Positions 22,466 to 35,490 of a stretch of DNA of 64,000 nt are shown piece by piece. The position numbers and the translations under genes were made by a program. Source of the DNA: Parietaria judaica. Taxonomy: Eukaryota; Streptophyta; Magnoliopsida; Rosales; Urticaceae. The stretch spans positions 26,320,001 through 26,384,000 of the forward strand of contig OX940860.1 of NCBI GenBank assembly GCA_954871525.1, read 5' to 3'. The stretch's first letter is position 1, and each line of letters begins with the position of its first letter. The notes under the pieces are model-generated. The model did not search any database. It was not told the DNA's origin and worked only from the letters and a program-made list of their open reading frames with translations.

Positions 22466-25400
22466 TTATGGCTTAGATTGTCTTGTGGTGAGGGAGGGTC
22501 TCATCTGCACGATCTGCTCGCCATCGACGCCCATTTTCTTCGCACGACGTCCCGCTTCAAAGAAGCGTTTCACCGCGTCTTCCATGTAGTCTTTCCCTTC
22601 CTTGACCGTCACACCTTTGGCGATGTTGTCCGGGAAGCTCGTGAGTGAGTTGTGCCCTTTCAAGACCGCCGCAAGCTGCATCAGTTCTTGTTGGAACTCG
22701 CTCAGTGTGGCGTTCTCCACCGCCTCTCCTTCCCGGATCTTAACCGGCATCGGTAGTTTCTCTGCATCGAAGATTCGGGTTTAAGCACACATAGACCTTC
22801 CTCGCAACCAGGGACATAATATGGCAGTGTAAAATCAGAATTATGCCATGGTGAAAGTGTACTCAATAATTTCTAAATACGAGTCACTAACGGTTTGGCC
22901 TAAGTCTTGAGTTCTTATTCTCATCTACACTATCTTCAAGAACATCTATGGGTACAATTTATGTTTAATCAATCTTTATTTATGCACATTTAGTATTATT
23001 TTCAGCACGATGCTAAAAAAAAAAGAAAAAAAAAAGAATCTTTCAATAGAAGCTACTGAGGCATCACTTGTTTATTTTATAAAGATTCAACTTAATATAT
23101 ATAATGCCATGTCACTATATTGATATCCTTTAATTTATCGAAGATCCGTGTCTAATCTTAAAACAAAACTTTCATATTTAATCATATCATTGTTGTTATT
23201 ATCAGCCATTTACTCATCTTTTTTCTTTCTTTTATGTAATAATGCATGAGATTGTATAAAATGTGGCTAACCAGGGCAATCAGTTCTGGGCGTTGTTCTC
23301 TTCTGAAAAATGGCCTCGAATGTTCCTGCCCATTCGTCCCGCTTCGTTAGGAACGGTGAAGAAAGGTTGAAGAGCTTCTTCACCGTCGCCGGAATCGAAG
23401 AGTGCTCGTACTCCGATGTCGGAAATGGCGATCCATCGGGTCCATGAACAACTGCAATCAAACGGAATACATTGATTCTTTCAAAATATGTATATCTAAT
23501 TATATAATTCATTCTGTGCTAACTTTTATTCAACCCGTATACTTTTATTATTAGGTCACATTATTCAAATTTATGAGTAGTAAATCAGTGACATTTTTAT
23601 CACTAATAATTAGGTCTGGACTAAGAGTCAATTTTTATATATTACAGCTTATCTGAAATGCAATAAATAAATTTGTTATACACCCATTTGCTTTTCATAT
23701 ATAAGCCCAACAAATCTAGTACTTTTTTTTATTGACGCAATAAATATAAAAGAAAAGTAAAAAAAAATTAAGTTACTTTTGTAGGTACAACTATTGGGAC
23801 CTCTACATTAGAGTAAGATATGTTATGTGGTCACATTTAATTATACTTTTCATATTCACAACTACTAAGTTTTCATGACTTTGTGGTCTCTCGATACAAA
23901 AGAAGCTCAACAAACAGTACGTGAAAGTCAAAGTAATAATCCAATTCCAAACCAACACTATAATTGAATTCACATCAAAAAGAAAAAACAAAATCATATA
24001 ATATATATGCTTATCATATCTTTCTTGCCCGCAATATATAGATATATATATATATATATATATATAGGTCAACAATTAATTGAACGGCAACACTTATGCA
24101 TTGACAAACTGAGTAAAAGCCAAACCAACTTGATGGATATTTGTTTATTCTTCTGCTTTTCTATAAAGTAGTGTGAAAATAAGAAGCAGCTTGGTGACTT
24201 GTTAACCAAGCAATATACTTTCTTTTAAACTTTTTTTTTTCTTAACCAAAAAAACAAAACAAAAAATGGTAAATACTTATTATTTATGAATGTAGGATAG
24301 ATACAAAAGGCGACTATAATATAAGGATAATTTATATTAGAACATGAGGATAATTTTGTAATCATAACCTTTTTATTCATAGGGAGCTGCATTACGAAGA
24401 GCGATATTATAATTTAATATGCTAATTAATTACATGAAGAATAATGTTTATTAATGCTAAAGAGAGAGATAGGACTCACCAGTGCCCTTGTCGATCCACG
24501 GTGAGGCCATTATCGTCGGAACCCTAACCCCCAAGCGGTCGAACCGGAACAAAAACGGTTCGGGCCCAACTATGCCGTCGGGGCTTGGGACTCCTTGCGC
24601 GGGCGTGGGAACGTGGTCGAAGAATCCTCCGTGCTCGTCGTATGTGATGACAAGCACGGTTTGGTTCCACTGAGGGCTGGCCCTGAGCGTCTCGTAGACC
24701 TCCTTCACGAACATCTGGCCTTGAAACACGTCGTGCGACGGGTGATCGTCGTTGGCCGGCGAGAGCCTCGTGTCCATGTAGCGCTGCTCCACTACGGAGT
24801 AGCTCGGTAGCTTCCCGCGCGCAGCGTCGCGCCTGAAGGCGAGCGAGTACGGGCGGAAGTTGGTGACGTACTTTAGCTTGCGGAGGTTGCGGAAGAAGAG
24901 CGTAGCCGGGATGTTTTGGTAGTAAATGCCAAAGCTGATCCCGGAGTCTTCGAGGCTCTCGAAGATGGTACGTTGCGGGTAGCCCTTTGCCAGCATCGTC
25001 GGGATGTTGCTTGTCGCGCCCCCAGATGTGGCGGAGTGAACAAACATCCGGTTCGGCTGCGTTGACGATGGGACGGAGGCGAACCACCTTCCATGAATAT
25101 GGTTATGTCATAGTTAAACTGGCTTCCAGAGTCTCTCTTAAAAATAGTAGATTACTTCTTTAATTTGATGTTATTTTAAAATTTAATTTATTTCAGAACA
25201 TGAGGAATAAAATTTTATTTCTATGTTTTAATTATTTTGACCTGATAATTTTATATATTATCATTTTACCCTTGAATGATAATAATATTGTATCAAATTA
25301 ACCCTTTTTAAACATTATATATCGGTTTAATCATAATGTTTTCTTTATCTTTTGGGATCATTTTTTGTACCGTACTACTTCTTATCATAGAGACCATTGA

Positions 25401-26125
25401 AGCTATACTATAGAGCTTACGTAATTATTATTCCTTCAGCGGAATAATTTAATTTAATTACTACAGGATTATTCTTTCACTATTTAAATAATAATAGCCA
25501 TTTCATTGTGAAGAAGTTATATATTGGTTAACTTTCAAGTACAAAACAAAAATCCACCATGTACAGTTGAATGTAATTTTAATGAAGGGAATCCTGTAAA
25601 AGCAAATTTGAAGAAGAAAAAAAAAAGAATCAAAATAAAGAAAAAATAAAATAAAATAAAATTAGAACTATCCTTCCCAGCTGCAACTCGCGATGGGTTT
25701 GGGTCAATCGCGATGGGTCGCGACGGGTTTGGCAAAATCGCGATGGGTCGCGATTATTTGGTCAAACTCGCGATGAGTCGCGATTTGTGGTGAAAATCCA
25801 CGCCAAATTCTCTCGCTTAATCTCACCTCGCCACGTCATCAATCGGACGCATCGCGATGCATCGCGATTTGGCACAGTCGCGACGCATCGCGACAGCCAT
25901 TTTCGCGATTTTGGCGATTCGAGTCGCGATGCATCGCGACATCGCGAGTTGCAGAAGATTGCTTCAGATGTTTCTTCTTTTCCTCAAAACCCGGTTATTA
26001 TTTTTGTTTTTTCCAAAACCGATATATATATATATATATATATATAATCTGAAGAATGATTTTAAGACTTTAATTAATCCGTATCAACTACTTAAGTCTC
26101 CAATTATTGGGTTTATTAAGTTGAA

Positions 26126-26177
<52 letters not shown>

Positions 26178-27234
26178 GGGCAGATATTGTAGCCACGTGG
26201 TTATTATATGGTACTTTGCCATGTCACTATCACGAGTTTGGCTTCATACATAGTAATTTAAAGAGGTCACGAGTCGATATAAAGACAGCTCATTCATTAT
26301 CATTTATTATGAGAATTTATAGAAATTAAATAATACATATTATATAATATACACTCGTCAAAAATTCTCAGTAAAAACCATGTGTAACCTAATAAAGTGG
26401 TAATACTTGAATTAGAAATTAATGCTATACATTCAGAGCATTGTACATGTATCTCTAATTCTATATGTATTTATAACTAAATAAATCACTATTTAATTTA
26501 CCCACTCATATTTAATAGCAAAATAAATAAACATGTAACATGGACAAATATACGATTGTCATTCATAATTTCACTACTATAATACATGTAAAGATATTTT
26601 TTCCTTCACTCTGTCGATCGAGGATTGAAAATTTTTAACAGTAAATATATATATATATATATTTATAGAGGATTGTAATCTTGTATAATCACAAGCTCAA
26701 AACACTTATTAAGTAATCTACTATGAAAAAAGCTTATTAGGAAAAGCATGAATCTGATTACCTATCAAAGACGGCGAACTCGGAGACGAGAGCTTTGTAC
26801 ACTGCAACCTTGTCCGGATCGAAACCGCTCATGACGGCTTCCGACATGCCCCCCGTCTTGTCCATCCCGAACGCCTGCTCCGCGAATCCGTTCATCCGGG
26901 CCGGCCCGGTCGGAGTGGTGTCGTCCTCGGACCCGAATATCTGCTGGCGAATGGCCTGGAACGAATGGCCCGGGTCCGGGTCGACGTAGTGGGAGCGGTT
27001 CGAGAAGAAGATCCGGCGCGAGGCTGGGTCGGAGGCGGAGACGTGGTTTGACTCCGAGCCGGTGACGCCGTCGATGGCCGGGTTGAGGCGCTTCATCCAC
27101 CCCAGCATGTGGTCGAAGGATCGATTTTCCATCACCAAAACGACCACCGTTTTGATCGGGCTTTCGGTACCGGAGACAGTGGCGGCAACGGCCAGGGAGA
27201 GGAGAAACATTGCCATGGCGGTGGTGGCCGCCAT
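22466..27234 (-). CDS. Non-specific phospholipase C (NPC2-like)
   Basis: Four coding exons read on the minus strand: 27234-26762, 25087-24480, 23451-23272, 22761-22466. All have GT-AG junctions, and the joined frame of 518 residues is close to the NPC family norm. A hydrophobic signal peptide covers about 1-22. Phosphoesterase motifs are ENRSFDH (36-42), DPGHSF, SSTQPNR (165-171), DDHPSHD (271-277) and TYDEHGG (306-312), which carry the metal and catalytic residues of this superfamily. The C-terminal part has [15 protein letters not shown] and MRPSLTTR. NPCs hydrolyse phosphatidylcholine or phosphatidylethanolamine to diacylglycerol, in phosphate recycling and lipid signalling. Wording such as EFAVFDR and [12 protein letters not shown] is closest to NPC2 as I know the family. 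Intron 1 (1.67 kb) carries the TCGCGA-rich element and long TA tracts. No break was seen. Confidence 0.95.
25681..25954. mobile_element. TCGCGA-packed inverted-repeat element in NPC2 intron 1
   Basis: A perfect 15-bp inverted repeat, CTGCAACTCGCGATG at 25681-25695 and its complement at 25940-25954, bounds a 274-bp unit. I count fifteen TCGCGA hexamers inside. The 16-bp palindrome TCGCGATGCATCGCGA occurs twice (25852-25867 and 25924-25939). The unit is a CpG-dense island in an otherwise AT-rich intron. No clear target-site duplication was found, so calling it a transposon is inference from the inverted ends. Confidence 0.55.
26133..26174. repeat. TA microsatellite
   Basis: About twenty TA units in NPC2 intron 1; another tract lies at 26023-26046. 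Similar TA tracts occur at 12547-12574, 24041-24066 and 58741-58800. Confidence 0.9.
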
Positions 27235-27239
27235 AGATA

Positions 27240-29487
27240 GAGAGAGAGAGAGATTGTTGTGCTTAAAATGAGATGTGATTTAGTGTATATATTTATTATA
27301 TATATGTATATGTTAATGAGTGAGCTGTGACTTGTGTAAAATGTAGTTCAGAGAATAAATTCATTCAAATTAGTCTCTATAGTGTATAGTCCATACTCTA
27401 TAGTCTATACGTTACTCACTTTGACTTATTTTTGGGATTTTTTATTAGTATTTATATATATATATATATAAAAAATAATAACCAAGGTTTTCAAAAACAG
27501 GGCACACCGCAAGTAAACCGGGGGTAGACTGCAAATTGGAGATGTTGAGTTTAAAACTGACACACTCAATTATCGTTTTACTAAAAATCATAACTAAATT
27601 ATAGGTAAATAAACCGCATAAAAATTGCACAAAAACTCTAAAAACAGAATAGTGATACTTAAAAACCACATAAAAACTGATATAATCCTAAATTCTATTT
27701 TTTTTAGTAAATTTAGTTATTAAAAAAATATATCACCTATATTTATAAATACTATTATTGTTACGAAAATACTTGCGATATGCCCATCGGTTTTATGGTC
27801 TACCCATTGATTGCGGCTTTTAAATATCTTACGAAACCCTCAGTACATCCGTAAATTGAACTTGCGATCAGTTTACGATTTGCTGGCATTTGGACCTTGT
27901 GTATAACGTTATAACTTGCATTATTGTGGGGGAATTTACCAATACTGTAAAGTATAATTTCCATTCACGTTTTGGGCTGTTGAAGCCTAAATTCCAATGA
28001 TAATATCCAATACGTTTTCTATGATTCACAACAACAGCATTATATATTATATAATTAAAACATAAAAGAAAAGAGTGACATGAGTACTCTGAAGTCTAAT
28101 CTCTAAAATGGAACTTGAATATATATTACCGTTAATCCTGTTTAAACTTAGATACATTTGCCATTTCAATGTATAGCAAATGACATTTTTTTATTGGATG
28201 TTTAGTCACTATTTGATGTACTCAAAATTGAAACATATATTAAATTTATAGTTTTGTGGAAAAATTTAAGCTAATTCATAATTTTGTAGAGTTAGTGAGC
28301 TCCCTCTGGTTAGGGGTGTTCGTGCCAAATACTCAAAAAACTAATCATATCATAGGATGTCCTTAATTTTTTTCTATTTCTTGACAATATGCAACTAAAA
28401 TTAAACCATTAATTTTTTTTGAAGGAAAATTAAACCACTAGTTGTAATCCAATCCATGTGCTTAAAAACTAAACTGAAAAATGCAAAACTGCTTGTAGTA
28501 AAACTGCTCGGAGATAATCCGCGGTGAAAGCGGAAAAAACACAACAAGCATACTACTAAGGTTCAGAGTTCAAACATTATTTCCATAACAAGAAGTACCG
28601 AATCGGCTTCAAAAGAGAGCAGTCTTGAAGCTTTAATATCAACATCAAAGAAAAAAGAAAAAAAACATATCCCAAATATGCTATTTGTTATTCTTATTAT
28701 TATTATATCCATTTTCGGAAACCCACCAAGAGTAACACTCTACCAGTTCAATCAAACCAGTGGCGGCTGACTTAAAATTTCCCAAAGCTTGCCGCCACAA
28801 AAACCCAGAATCGCCGCCTTTGCTATTTCCGGCAATAGCAACTTCCGAAAAGCTAAGGCTGATTCAAGAATTTAATCGAGCGGTCGATCCTTCTTACTAG
28901 TAAACACGGTTCTATCCAGACGAGGCAGTGATTCATTCTTCGGAGGTTCGGATCATGAAATCGTATCTCTGTTCTCATCATCCTCCGACCAGTAAAGCTC
29001 AGCAGAATCTGCACTCAAACAGTGTTCATAATATCAGTTAGACCACATTTATAAAAAAGAAGTCCACAAAAAAATATGTAGGTTACAGCTAGTAATGATG
29101 ATATGGTATCCCGGAATCTGGAATCCGGTTCCATTTTTTTTTCAAAATCATAATTCTCTCGCCACCGACCAGAAAAAAATCAAGAGAATGTAGGAATAAA
29201 TTGAAGGCGAGATGTGAAATACGCAGAAACTTAACCACTGTGTAATTTACCTGTGCATTAGCAAGTTCCAGCAAGAAGCCAAGTGCAAACCCTCCATTAA
29301 ATTCAACATTGATAAGGCTTCAAATTCCGAGTTCAAACTGGGTAACAAAAGGATGCAGTAATTACCAGCACAGTTCTCAAGACCCTAATAACAATTATAC
29401 ACGCCTAATTAGAGCAGATTTTGATCATTAAATAAACCAAATCCAAGAAAATCTTACCAAATATACACATACCTCATTGGAATGACA
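27240..29487. other. Promoter side of NPC2 and 3' side of SMG7; repeat remnant
   Basis: GA-rich sequence at 27238-27252 is likely NPC2 5' UTR. A segment from about 27484 to 27902 begins CAAGGTTTTCAAA and ends (reverse strand) CAAGGTCCAAATG, weakly matching inverted ends of a DNA element. The 28680-29487 part precedes the SMG7 stop on the minus strand and probably includes its 3' UTR. No other gene recognised. Confidence 0.4.
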
Positions 29488-32400
29488 TCACACGAAGTAA
29501 CGACCAGCCAAACCGGACTGTGCCTGATATTGATCAGCCACTTGATTCACATGCTGATTACCATTAAGTTGCTGCTGTTGCTGGATTTGCTGCTCATGCT
29601 GCGATAAGAATCTAGGGTTAGTGTCGATTTATAAATTGGGAATTAACTGCGTTTATGTATTTTTTTTTTTACATAGAATCCGAAAAGGAAGTCCCAAATT
29701 CAAAAATAACTTTTTGGGCACTTCCAACCAAATCAAGTGTATTACTCAGGGCGTTTTGATCAAACTCAAATATTTAAAGTCGACAGAAGAAAGATAAAGG
29801 TTTGTAGAAATGTCAGTACCATTTGTTTAAGACTATCGCGCACATGATAATCTTGCCAACCTTTTGGAAGCTGTTTCCCGGGAAAGGGGAAGTTGGTATT
29901 GCCAGGAAACCCGTTGGTAGTAGTGTCGGGAAATGGGTGTGAATTTGATGGAAATCCAGAATTTGTTGACCAAGATGGTGGCACCTGATTATATCCATCC
30001 AACCAGCTATAATCATCCACTATTTGACTTTCGCCTGCCACGTCAGCACCAGATATTCCTTCATTGACTTGTTTGGTAGGCACATGGCTAAACCCGGGAG
30101 GTGGGCCGAGGTGCCTAGTGGGTCGGCCCACTGGAGCTCTTCTCAAGCCGGTCGACATAGACATTGAAGTTCTAATGGATTGTGAAATAGCGTCAGGCGT
30201 GGATGGGAAAGAAGTTTCTGGAGCTTTTATGTGGTTACTGTATGGAGGAACATTAAGAGACTGCTGAAACGAGACGGGATTGCCTTTTTGCAGATCGGTT
30301 TTCATTTCGTGCCCATTCCCCGGGAACCTCATATTTCCTAAGCCTTCGCTGACAGATTGCTGAAACTGAACAGGGACGTGAAAGGCAACAGCATTGTCTT
30401 TTTGAAGATTGGCTTTCACTTCATGCCCGTTTCCCATGAGCTTCAGACCTCCGAAGCTTTCATTGACAGACTGCTGAAACGGAAACGGGGCGTGGAAGGA
30501 AACTGGATTGACTCCTTGGAGATCGGTTTTCACTTCATGCCCATTTCCCGTAAGCCTCATACCTATGAAGCCTTCATTGGCAGACTGCTGAAATGGAACC
30601 GGGGCTTGGAAGGAAACGGAATTGATTCCTTGGAGATCAGTTTTCACTTCGTGTCCGTTTCCCATTAGGCTCATATTTCCCACCCCATTAGCAAGATAAG
30701 CTTCTTCAGTCATCCACTTTGAGACAAAAGGTTGAGCATTATTAATGGATGAAGGTACCATAGAAGTTTGATGGCAAACATGCTCATGGAGGGATGAAAA
30801 AGCAGCACCGCTATATGTAACGTCACTTGCAGAAACTTTCTGAATCGGTTTGGAAACAGACCCCTCGTAAGTTGACAAATTTAGAGTAACCGTTTCGGGC
30901 CGATTTTCCAGCACCAATGGCTTAAAGACTATCACTTCATCATCATTGTCCTCAAAACTTGGTTTCTCCAGAGCTTGAGTTTCTTGTGCCGTATCAGCTT
31001 TACTGGAAATAGCTGAATACACCGATGTATCATCCAAAACTACAAACCTCTTTGCCCGAGAATCGTAGCACACGGCTTTATGATCAACCTTGACCAAACT
31101 AGCTAGAATCTTGCCAGCTGCCAAAATCCTCTCAATGCGTATTTTGTTCTCCTTCTGGCTGTCACTCCCAAACGAGCGCTTCCTCGAAAAATCCAAAAAG
31201 CTGTGCGCTGGAGCAAGTGGCACAAACCCTCTCAATTCAAAGTCCTCGCACAAAGCCAGTCGGTTTTCGGTGTTCCCTTCATCGTAGCTGCTCATGTTGT
31301 TGAAGCAAGACTCATCCTCATCGAAATCCATGGTCACTGATCCAGCAGATAAGAGCTTGTTCATGAAAGCTATGAAGAAACTCCAGAATTTTGACCTAAC
31401 AACAGCCTGTTTCTCATCATCCACATCACTTCCGGCGGAAACTTCTGGGCAACAAGCCAACCACTCAACAAAAATCAGAATTCCAGGTAAGAAGAAGCTC
31501 GAACAAGGATCACGAAGCGTCACACATTTCTCTATTATGTGGCCCATCAACTCGAAAACTGCAGTGTATGCGTTCTTGAGAACAGCTTTTCTTTGTAGAA
31601 CTTCTGCATATGTGCCTTCAGATTCTCTGTTCACATTGTGAACTGTGTACACAAGAATTGCAACAAGCCTTATGATTATAAGCCCCGACTCGGCAGCATC
31701 GGCCCCAAAAGTCGGCTCATCTTCTTGTCCGGAATAAAGCAACTTGAACAAGCCACTGCTCACTAGAGAAAGAACTTCTCCAAATGTTTCCAAGCTATAT
31801 AAACAAACAAACAAAAAGGCAAAAAGAAATAGAAGTGCAATTAGAAAAGAACGGGTATTTATATCTATATTAGACGAAGTTTTGCAAGAGAAGAGCAATG
31901 ATGCACTCTGAACTTTACTCACAAGTGCACTTCACCCCCCTTAACTTTATTTTGATGCACAATATCTCCTCTTCGTTATATAACTGCTAAACTTGTTATT
32001 GTCGTGACTATTAACTACAAAATCATTATTACTGATATTGTTAAACTGAAATGAGAATACCTAAAAATTACTTTTTGGTCATCAAGATCACGTTGATAAC
32101 CATCTCTATCAGAGGAGTATTTTACACAAAACAAAAGTTCTGGGGGCAAAGTGGTTTACTGAGTAAATTTCAGGGGGGATTGTTGCCAGTTACTCAAAAA
32201 AAATAAAAACATAAACCATGGTATTCAGTGGTAAAAGAAATTACCTTGTGCGTGTGAAAAGAATACCATTTAGACGAACAAATCGGATGCAGAATTGTTT
32301 ATAACTGTCTTCCTTGACAAGGGTAGTTTCGTTGCTGATATCTTTAGATACAACTTTTCCTTCTCCCTTCCCTCTTGCTTTGCCAGTCAATCTAGCAGTT

Positions 32401-33836
32401 GAATCCTTGACCAAGGGGGCTTCCCCGGATAGTTGAGAGTAAGAATTACGATTCTGCCCAAAGAATCAACGAACTGTTTTAATTCTACCATTTGAAAGAC
32501 ATTATTACCACCCATTTATTAATTAAAAAATCACCACCCAATACTTAGTTTCTTACAAGATATGTAGTCAACAAAATCAGAAGAACTTTTTAATGTGATA
32601 GAATCATAGATGTACTTGTTGATATGGAATCTATTATTCAAGAGGGTTTATTTGTTCATTTTAGAACATTTACGAGCATTGAAAGCACTATACCAGTAGG
32701 CAATAGAATACAAAAAGAACTAGCTTTAAAGAACATAAAAGGAGCAAAGTTGTCTTATAAATTAACGTAACGTAAGAAGAATTTAAGTTTTTTTGGAAGA
32801 GCCAAAACAGTTCAAATGTCAAAAGGGCAACTGTACCTTCTCGAATGCAACAACCAAGTTCTCTCTTGCGGTTAAGAAGGGGCTATCCACTGCAAGACTC
32901 CGGAAATATCGATAGACAGCCGCCAATTCATCCCCCGAATAGGAAGCTATGATCGCAAGCTGAAATTTTGAGAAAAAATCGATAAAAAATTACTAACTGA
33001 AATTTCTCTTTTCAATATCAACGAACCATTAATAAAATTAAAAAATACTATTTCTTACGAACCTGATGGTGTGGATTCCCACTTGACGGAAAAAGAGAAG
33101 CGGCTTGCAAGTAATAACTCGAAGCGGCTTGAAACTCACGAGTCTTGGAGTCACCATCTCCGTACAATCCCTTGTAACGTGCCAGGTCACCCAAATAAAT
33201 CAAACAACGATGGCACGATATCAGCCCTTTTTTCACTTCAGTTGATCTTTTTCCATCTTTCTCCATGCCATTTTGGTTCTCGAGATTCTCAGAGAAATGA
33301 CCCAGCGGAAGCCCGTATTTCGCTCTTATCTTCACTATCAAATCATGGTAAAATCCACTTGCTTCTGTGAGAAAGGTCTTAAACTGCAGCCTAATTTTTG
33401 TAATTCGATCGGGTCTTGAAGGGCCTTTGGCAGTTTGAGATGGGTTTGAAGCAGAAGCAAGCGCTGTGTTATAGTGTGCTCTTAGTTCCTCAATTCTCCT
33501 ATAATGCAACTGCCACAGAGCATATTCAATGTTATGCTGTTCTGAAAACCCATAATCCTCAAGAATTATCGCCTCGTAATTTTCACGGATTTGCTGCCAT
33601 GCATTGGGATCCGATGGAACTCGTGCTTGTGCGGACCTCCGACGCTTATTCTCTAACTCAAGTATCTGTAAAAATAATTGCATAAAAGAAAAATATTTTA
33701 AATTATTATAGAGCCTAACTGAAAATTCCACAAGATAGTGACAAAGAGCATCTCAAATAACAAATGTTTATTCAGAAACAGTAGATACCTTGTCGTGTAG
33801 CTGCTGGGCACGCTCCCTTGAAGAAGGAGCAGACAT
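29488..33836 (-). CDS. SMG7: SMG7-like nonsense-mediated decay factor (EST1 family)
   Basis: Six coding exons on the minus strand: 33836-33789, 33665-33063, 32959-32837, 32453-32245, 31794-29820, 29598-29488. All are GT-AG and join in frame to 1022 residues, near the length of plant SMG7. Residues 17-258 carry the EST1/14-3-3-like TPR region (ILEDYGFSEQHNIEYALWQL, then CHRCLIYLGDLARY and AASSYYLQAASLFP). The conserved EST1 middle region follows (FVRLNGILFTRT, EWLACCPEV, FELRGFVPL). The tail is long, disordered and Gln/Pro/Gly-rich, and ends GLAGRYFV. SMG7 binds phosphorylated UPF1 and promotes decay of aberrant mRNAs; in plants it also acts in meiotic exit. The start MSAPSSRERAQQLHDK is the first ATG after a spliced leader. 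An apparent longer frame beginning upstream of exon 5 is retained intron. The tail has a 38-residue tandem repeat. Confidence 0.93.
30262..30680 (-). repeat. 114-bp coding tandem repeat in SMG7 tail
   Basis: Three full copies and one partial copy of a 38-residue unit start with GNGHEVK and contain NPVSF and FQQS (residues about 703-830). The unit length is exactly 114 bp, so copy-number change keeps the frame. Copies differ by several substitutions each, so the array is not a recent assembly artefact. Confidence 0.85.
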
Positions 33837-35000
33837 TTTATCTTTCTGTATTATCATCACCCATCAAGTACTTTTGACTACATATAACAGAACTGAACCT
33901 GCATATATTCGGTAAAAATTTCAATCACGGAGATCGAAGAAACCAGAAAAGAATATAAGAACATAATCAACTAAAAGTTCCATGCCTAAAATTTTCCAAG
34001 AGATGTAATTATTTAAAGATAGATCGCGATAATCAGATTTGTTCACCTGCAACAGTTTAAATCAAGCACGAGAGAATATACACGAAATTAATGATTTGCC
34101 GCATATTTTAAAAATTATATAGTAAAGTAGTTGCCAACGTTGTTAAGCCACGTCAGTGGTAGTGAACAATTCGAATTAAAACGTGTTTTCCAACCATAAC
34201 ACAGTATGTATTTCCAAAATTACCCAACAAATTCCCATCTGAGAAAACAGAAAACATCGAGGCCCAAAAGCAGACTAAGAAGCCAAACAAACATGAGACG
34301 CAGCGACTTTGCGAGATCACGCAAAAAAAGTCATTGATGCTTATACTCCAAACCGGAACCCGGTCATAACTTGTTTAATACTTCCTTCCAATACAAACAT
34401 ATTCCCTTATTCGTTGTCTTATCAAACACAGAAACCAAACATTAAACCTCTAATCTCAGATAACCAACAAACTTAGTACAACCAAATGAAAATATTTAGC
34501 AAATTGAAACAGTTCAACCATCCTAGATTTTATAAATTTAGGGGAAAATCTACTAAGAAAAAAAAAAGTCAACATCTCCGGAAAACAAATAATTATCCAA
34601 TTTTAATCCATACGAACAACAGTATAGCACAATATAACGCAGAAATAGATGTAAAAACATAAATTCGACCCAACAAAAACGCAAGTGAAGCAGCAAAGAA
34701 GCAATAACAAACCCACAAAAAAAGAGCAAAAATTCGAAGCACCGAGATCGATACCGAAACCTTAATCGGATCAAACATCCATAAAACACAAATCATCGCA
34801 ACAACAAAAAAATAAAACCAGAAACTCAAAAGACGAGAAAATTGACGAGAATAAGAGAACGCTAACCTCTGATCGAGCCAGATCCGCGAAGAGGCTGGTG
34901 CTAGTGTGGCGTGGGATTGGGAAATCTCATCAGAATCGAAAAGCCCTTTTTGGCTAGGGTTCCGAATCGTGTTTGGAAGCTGAGAAAAAGATGAGAAAAT
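33837..35000 (-). promoter_or_regulatory. SMG7 5' leader with two probable introns
   Basis: On the minus strand an exon-like segment ends CGATCAGAG at 34868 before a GTTAGC donor. A second leader exon begins after the TTGCAG acceptor near 34046. A third begins after ATACAG just before the ATG. Intron-containing leaders are common in plant EST1-family genes. The frames seen at 34553-34829 lie inside the first leader intron and are not genes. Boundaries are inferred. Confidence 0.45.
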
Positions 35001-35131
35001 TTCCTGTGGTTTCTTTAATTTCGTTCCGTCTATGCTATCTAACGCATTTTTATTTTATTTTATTTTTGGGCCCGAAAAGTCTAAAGACGAAAGATAGGGG
35101 TTTCATTTGATTAATTTTCTTATTTAAATAA

Positions 35132-35481
35132 GAAATAATTACGGCAAAAGTATTTCAATTTTGATTAATTGAGGCAGTATGAGTTCAAACAGAAAAATTA
35201 GTGCAAAAGTATCTAAGCCAACAATTATAAGGCGGCATATTTTTTTGTCCAGTTTTTTCGTCGAATTCAAATTATAAAAGATACTAGATAATTGAATAAT
35301 AAACATATAAATGTGTATTTTAAATAAAATTCAATAGAACTATGCTAAATGTTCATTGAAAAAAATAAAAAATATAGTACTTTATTTTTATTCACTTTGG
35401 GTATTATTCTTATTATTTTTTACATTTGAATTTATGTTGTTCTAATTGATTAAAATTTAAGTACTTTACCGCAGTTATCAC
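35132..35481. mobile_element. Foldback element, copy 5, with perfect 9-bp TSD
   Basis: Ends GAAATAATTACGGCAAAAG and (reverse strand) GTGATAACTGCGGTAAAG are flanked by an exact 9-bp duplication TTTAAATAA (35123-35131 and 35482-35490). Arms are short and diverged, yet the duplication is intact. It lies roughly 130-260 bp upstream of the probable SMG7 transcription start. Confidence 0.8.
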
Positions 35482-35490
35482 TTTAAATAA

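Noticed and set aside
24482..25094. Alternative frames over NPC2 exon 2 on both strands
   Set aside because: Arg/Pro/Ala-biased shadows; the true frame carries the family motifs and splices in phase.
31795..31922. N-terminal extension of the large SMG7 exon frame with a hydrophobic, signal-like stretch
   Set aside because: It is retained intron. A clean acceptor at 31795-31796 joins the exon in phase to the preceding exon ending at 32245.
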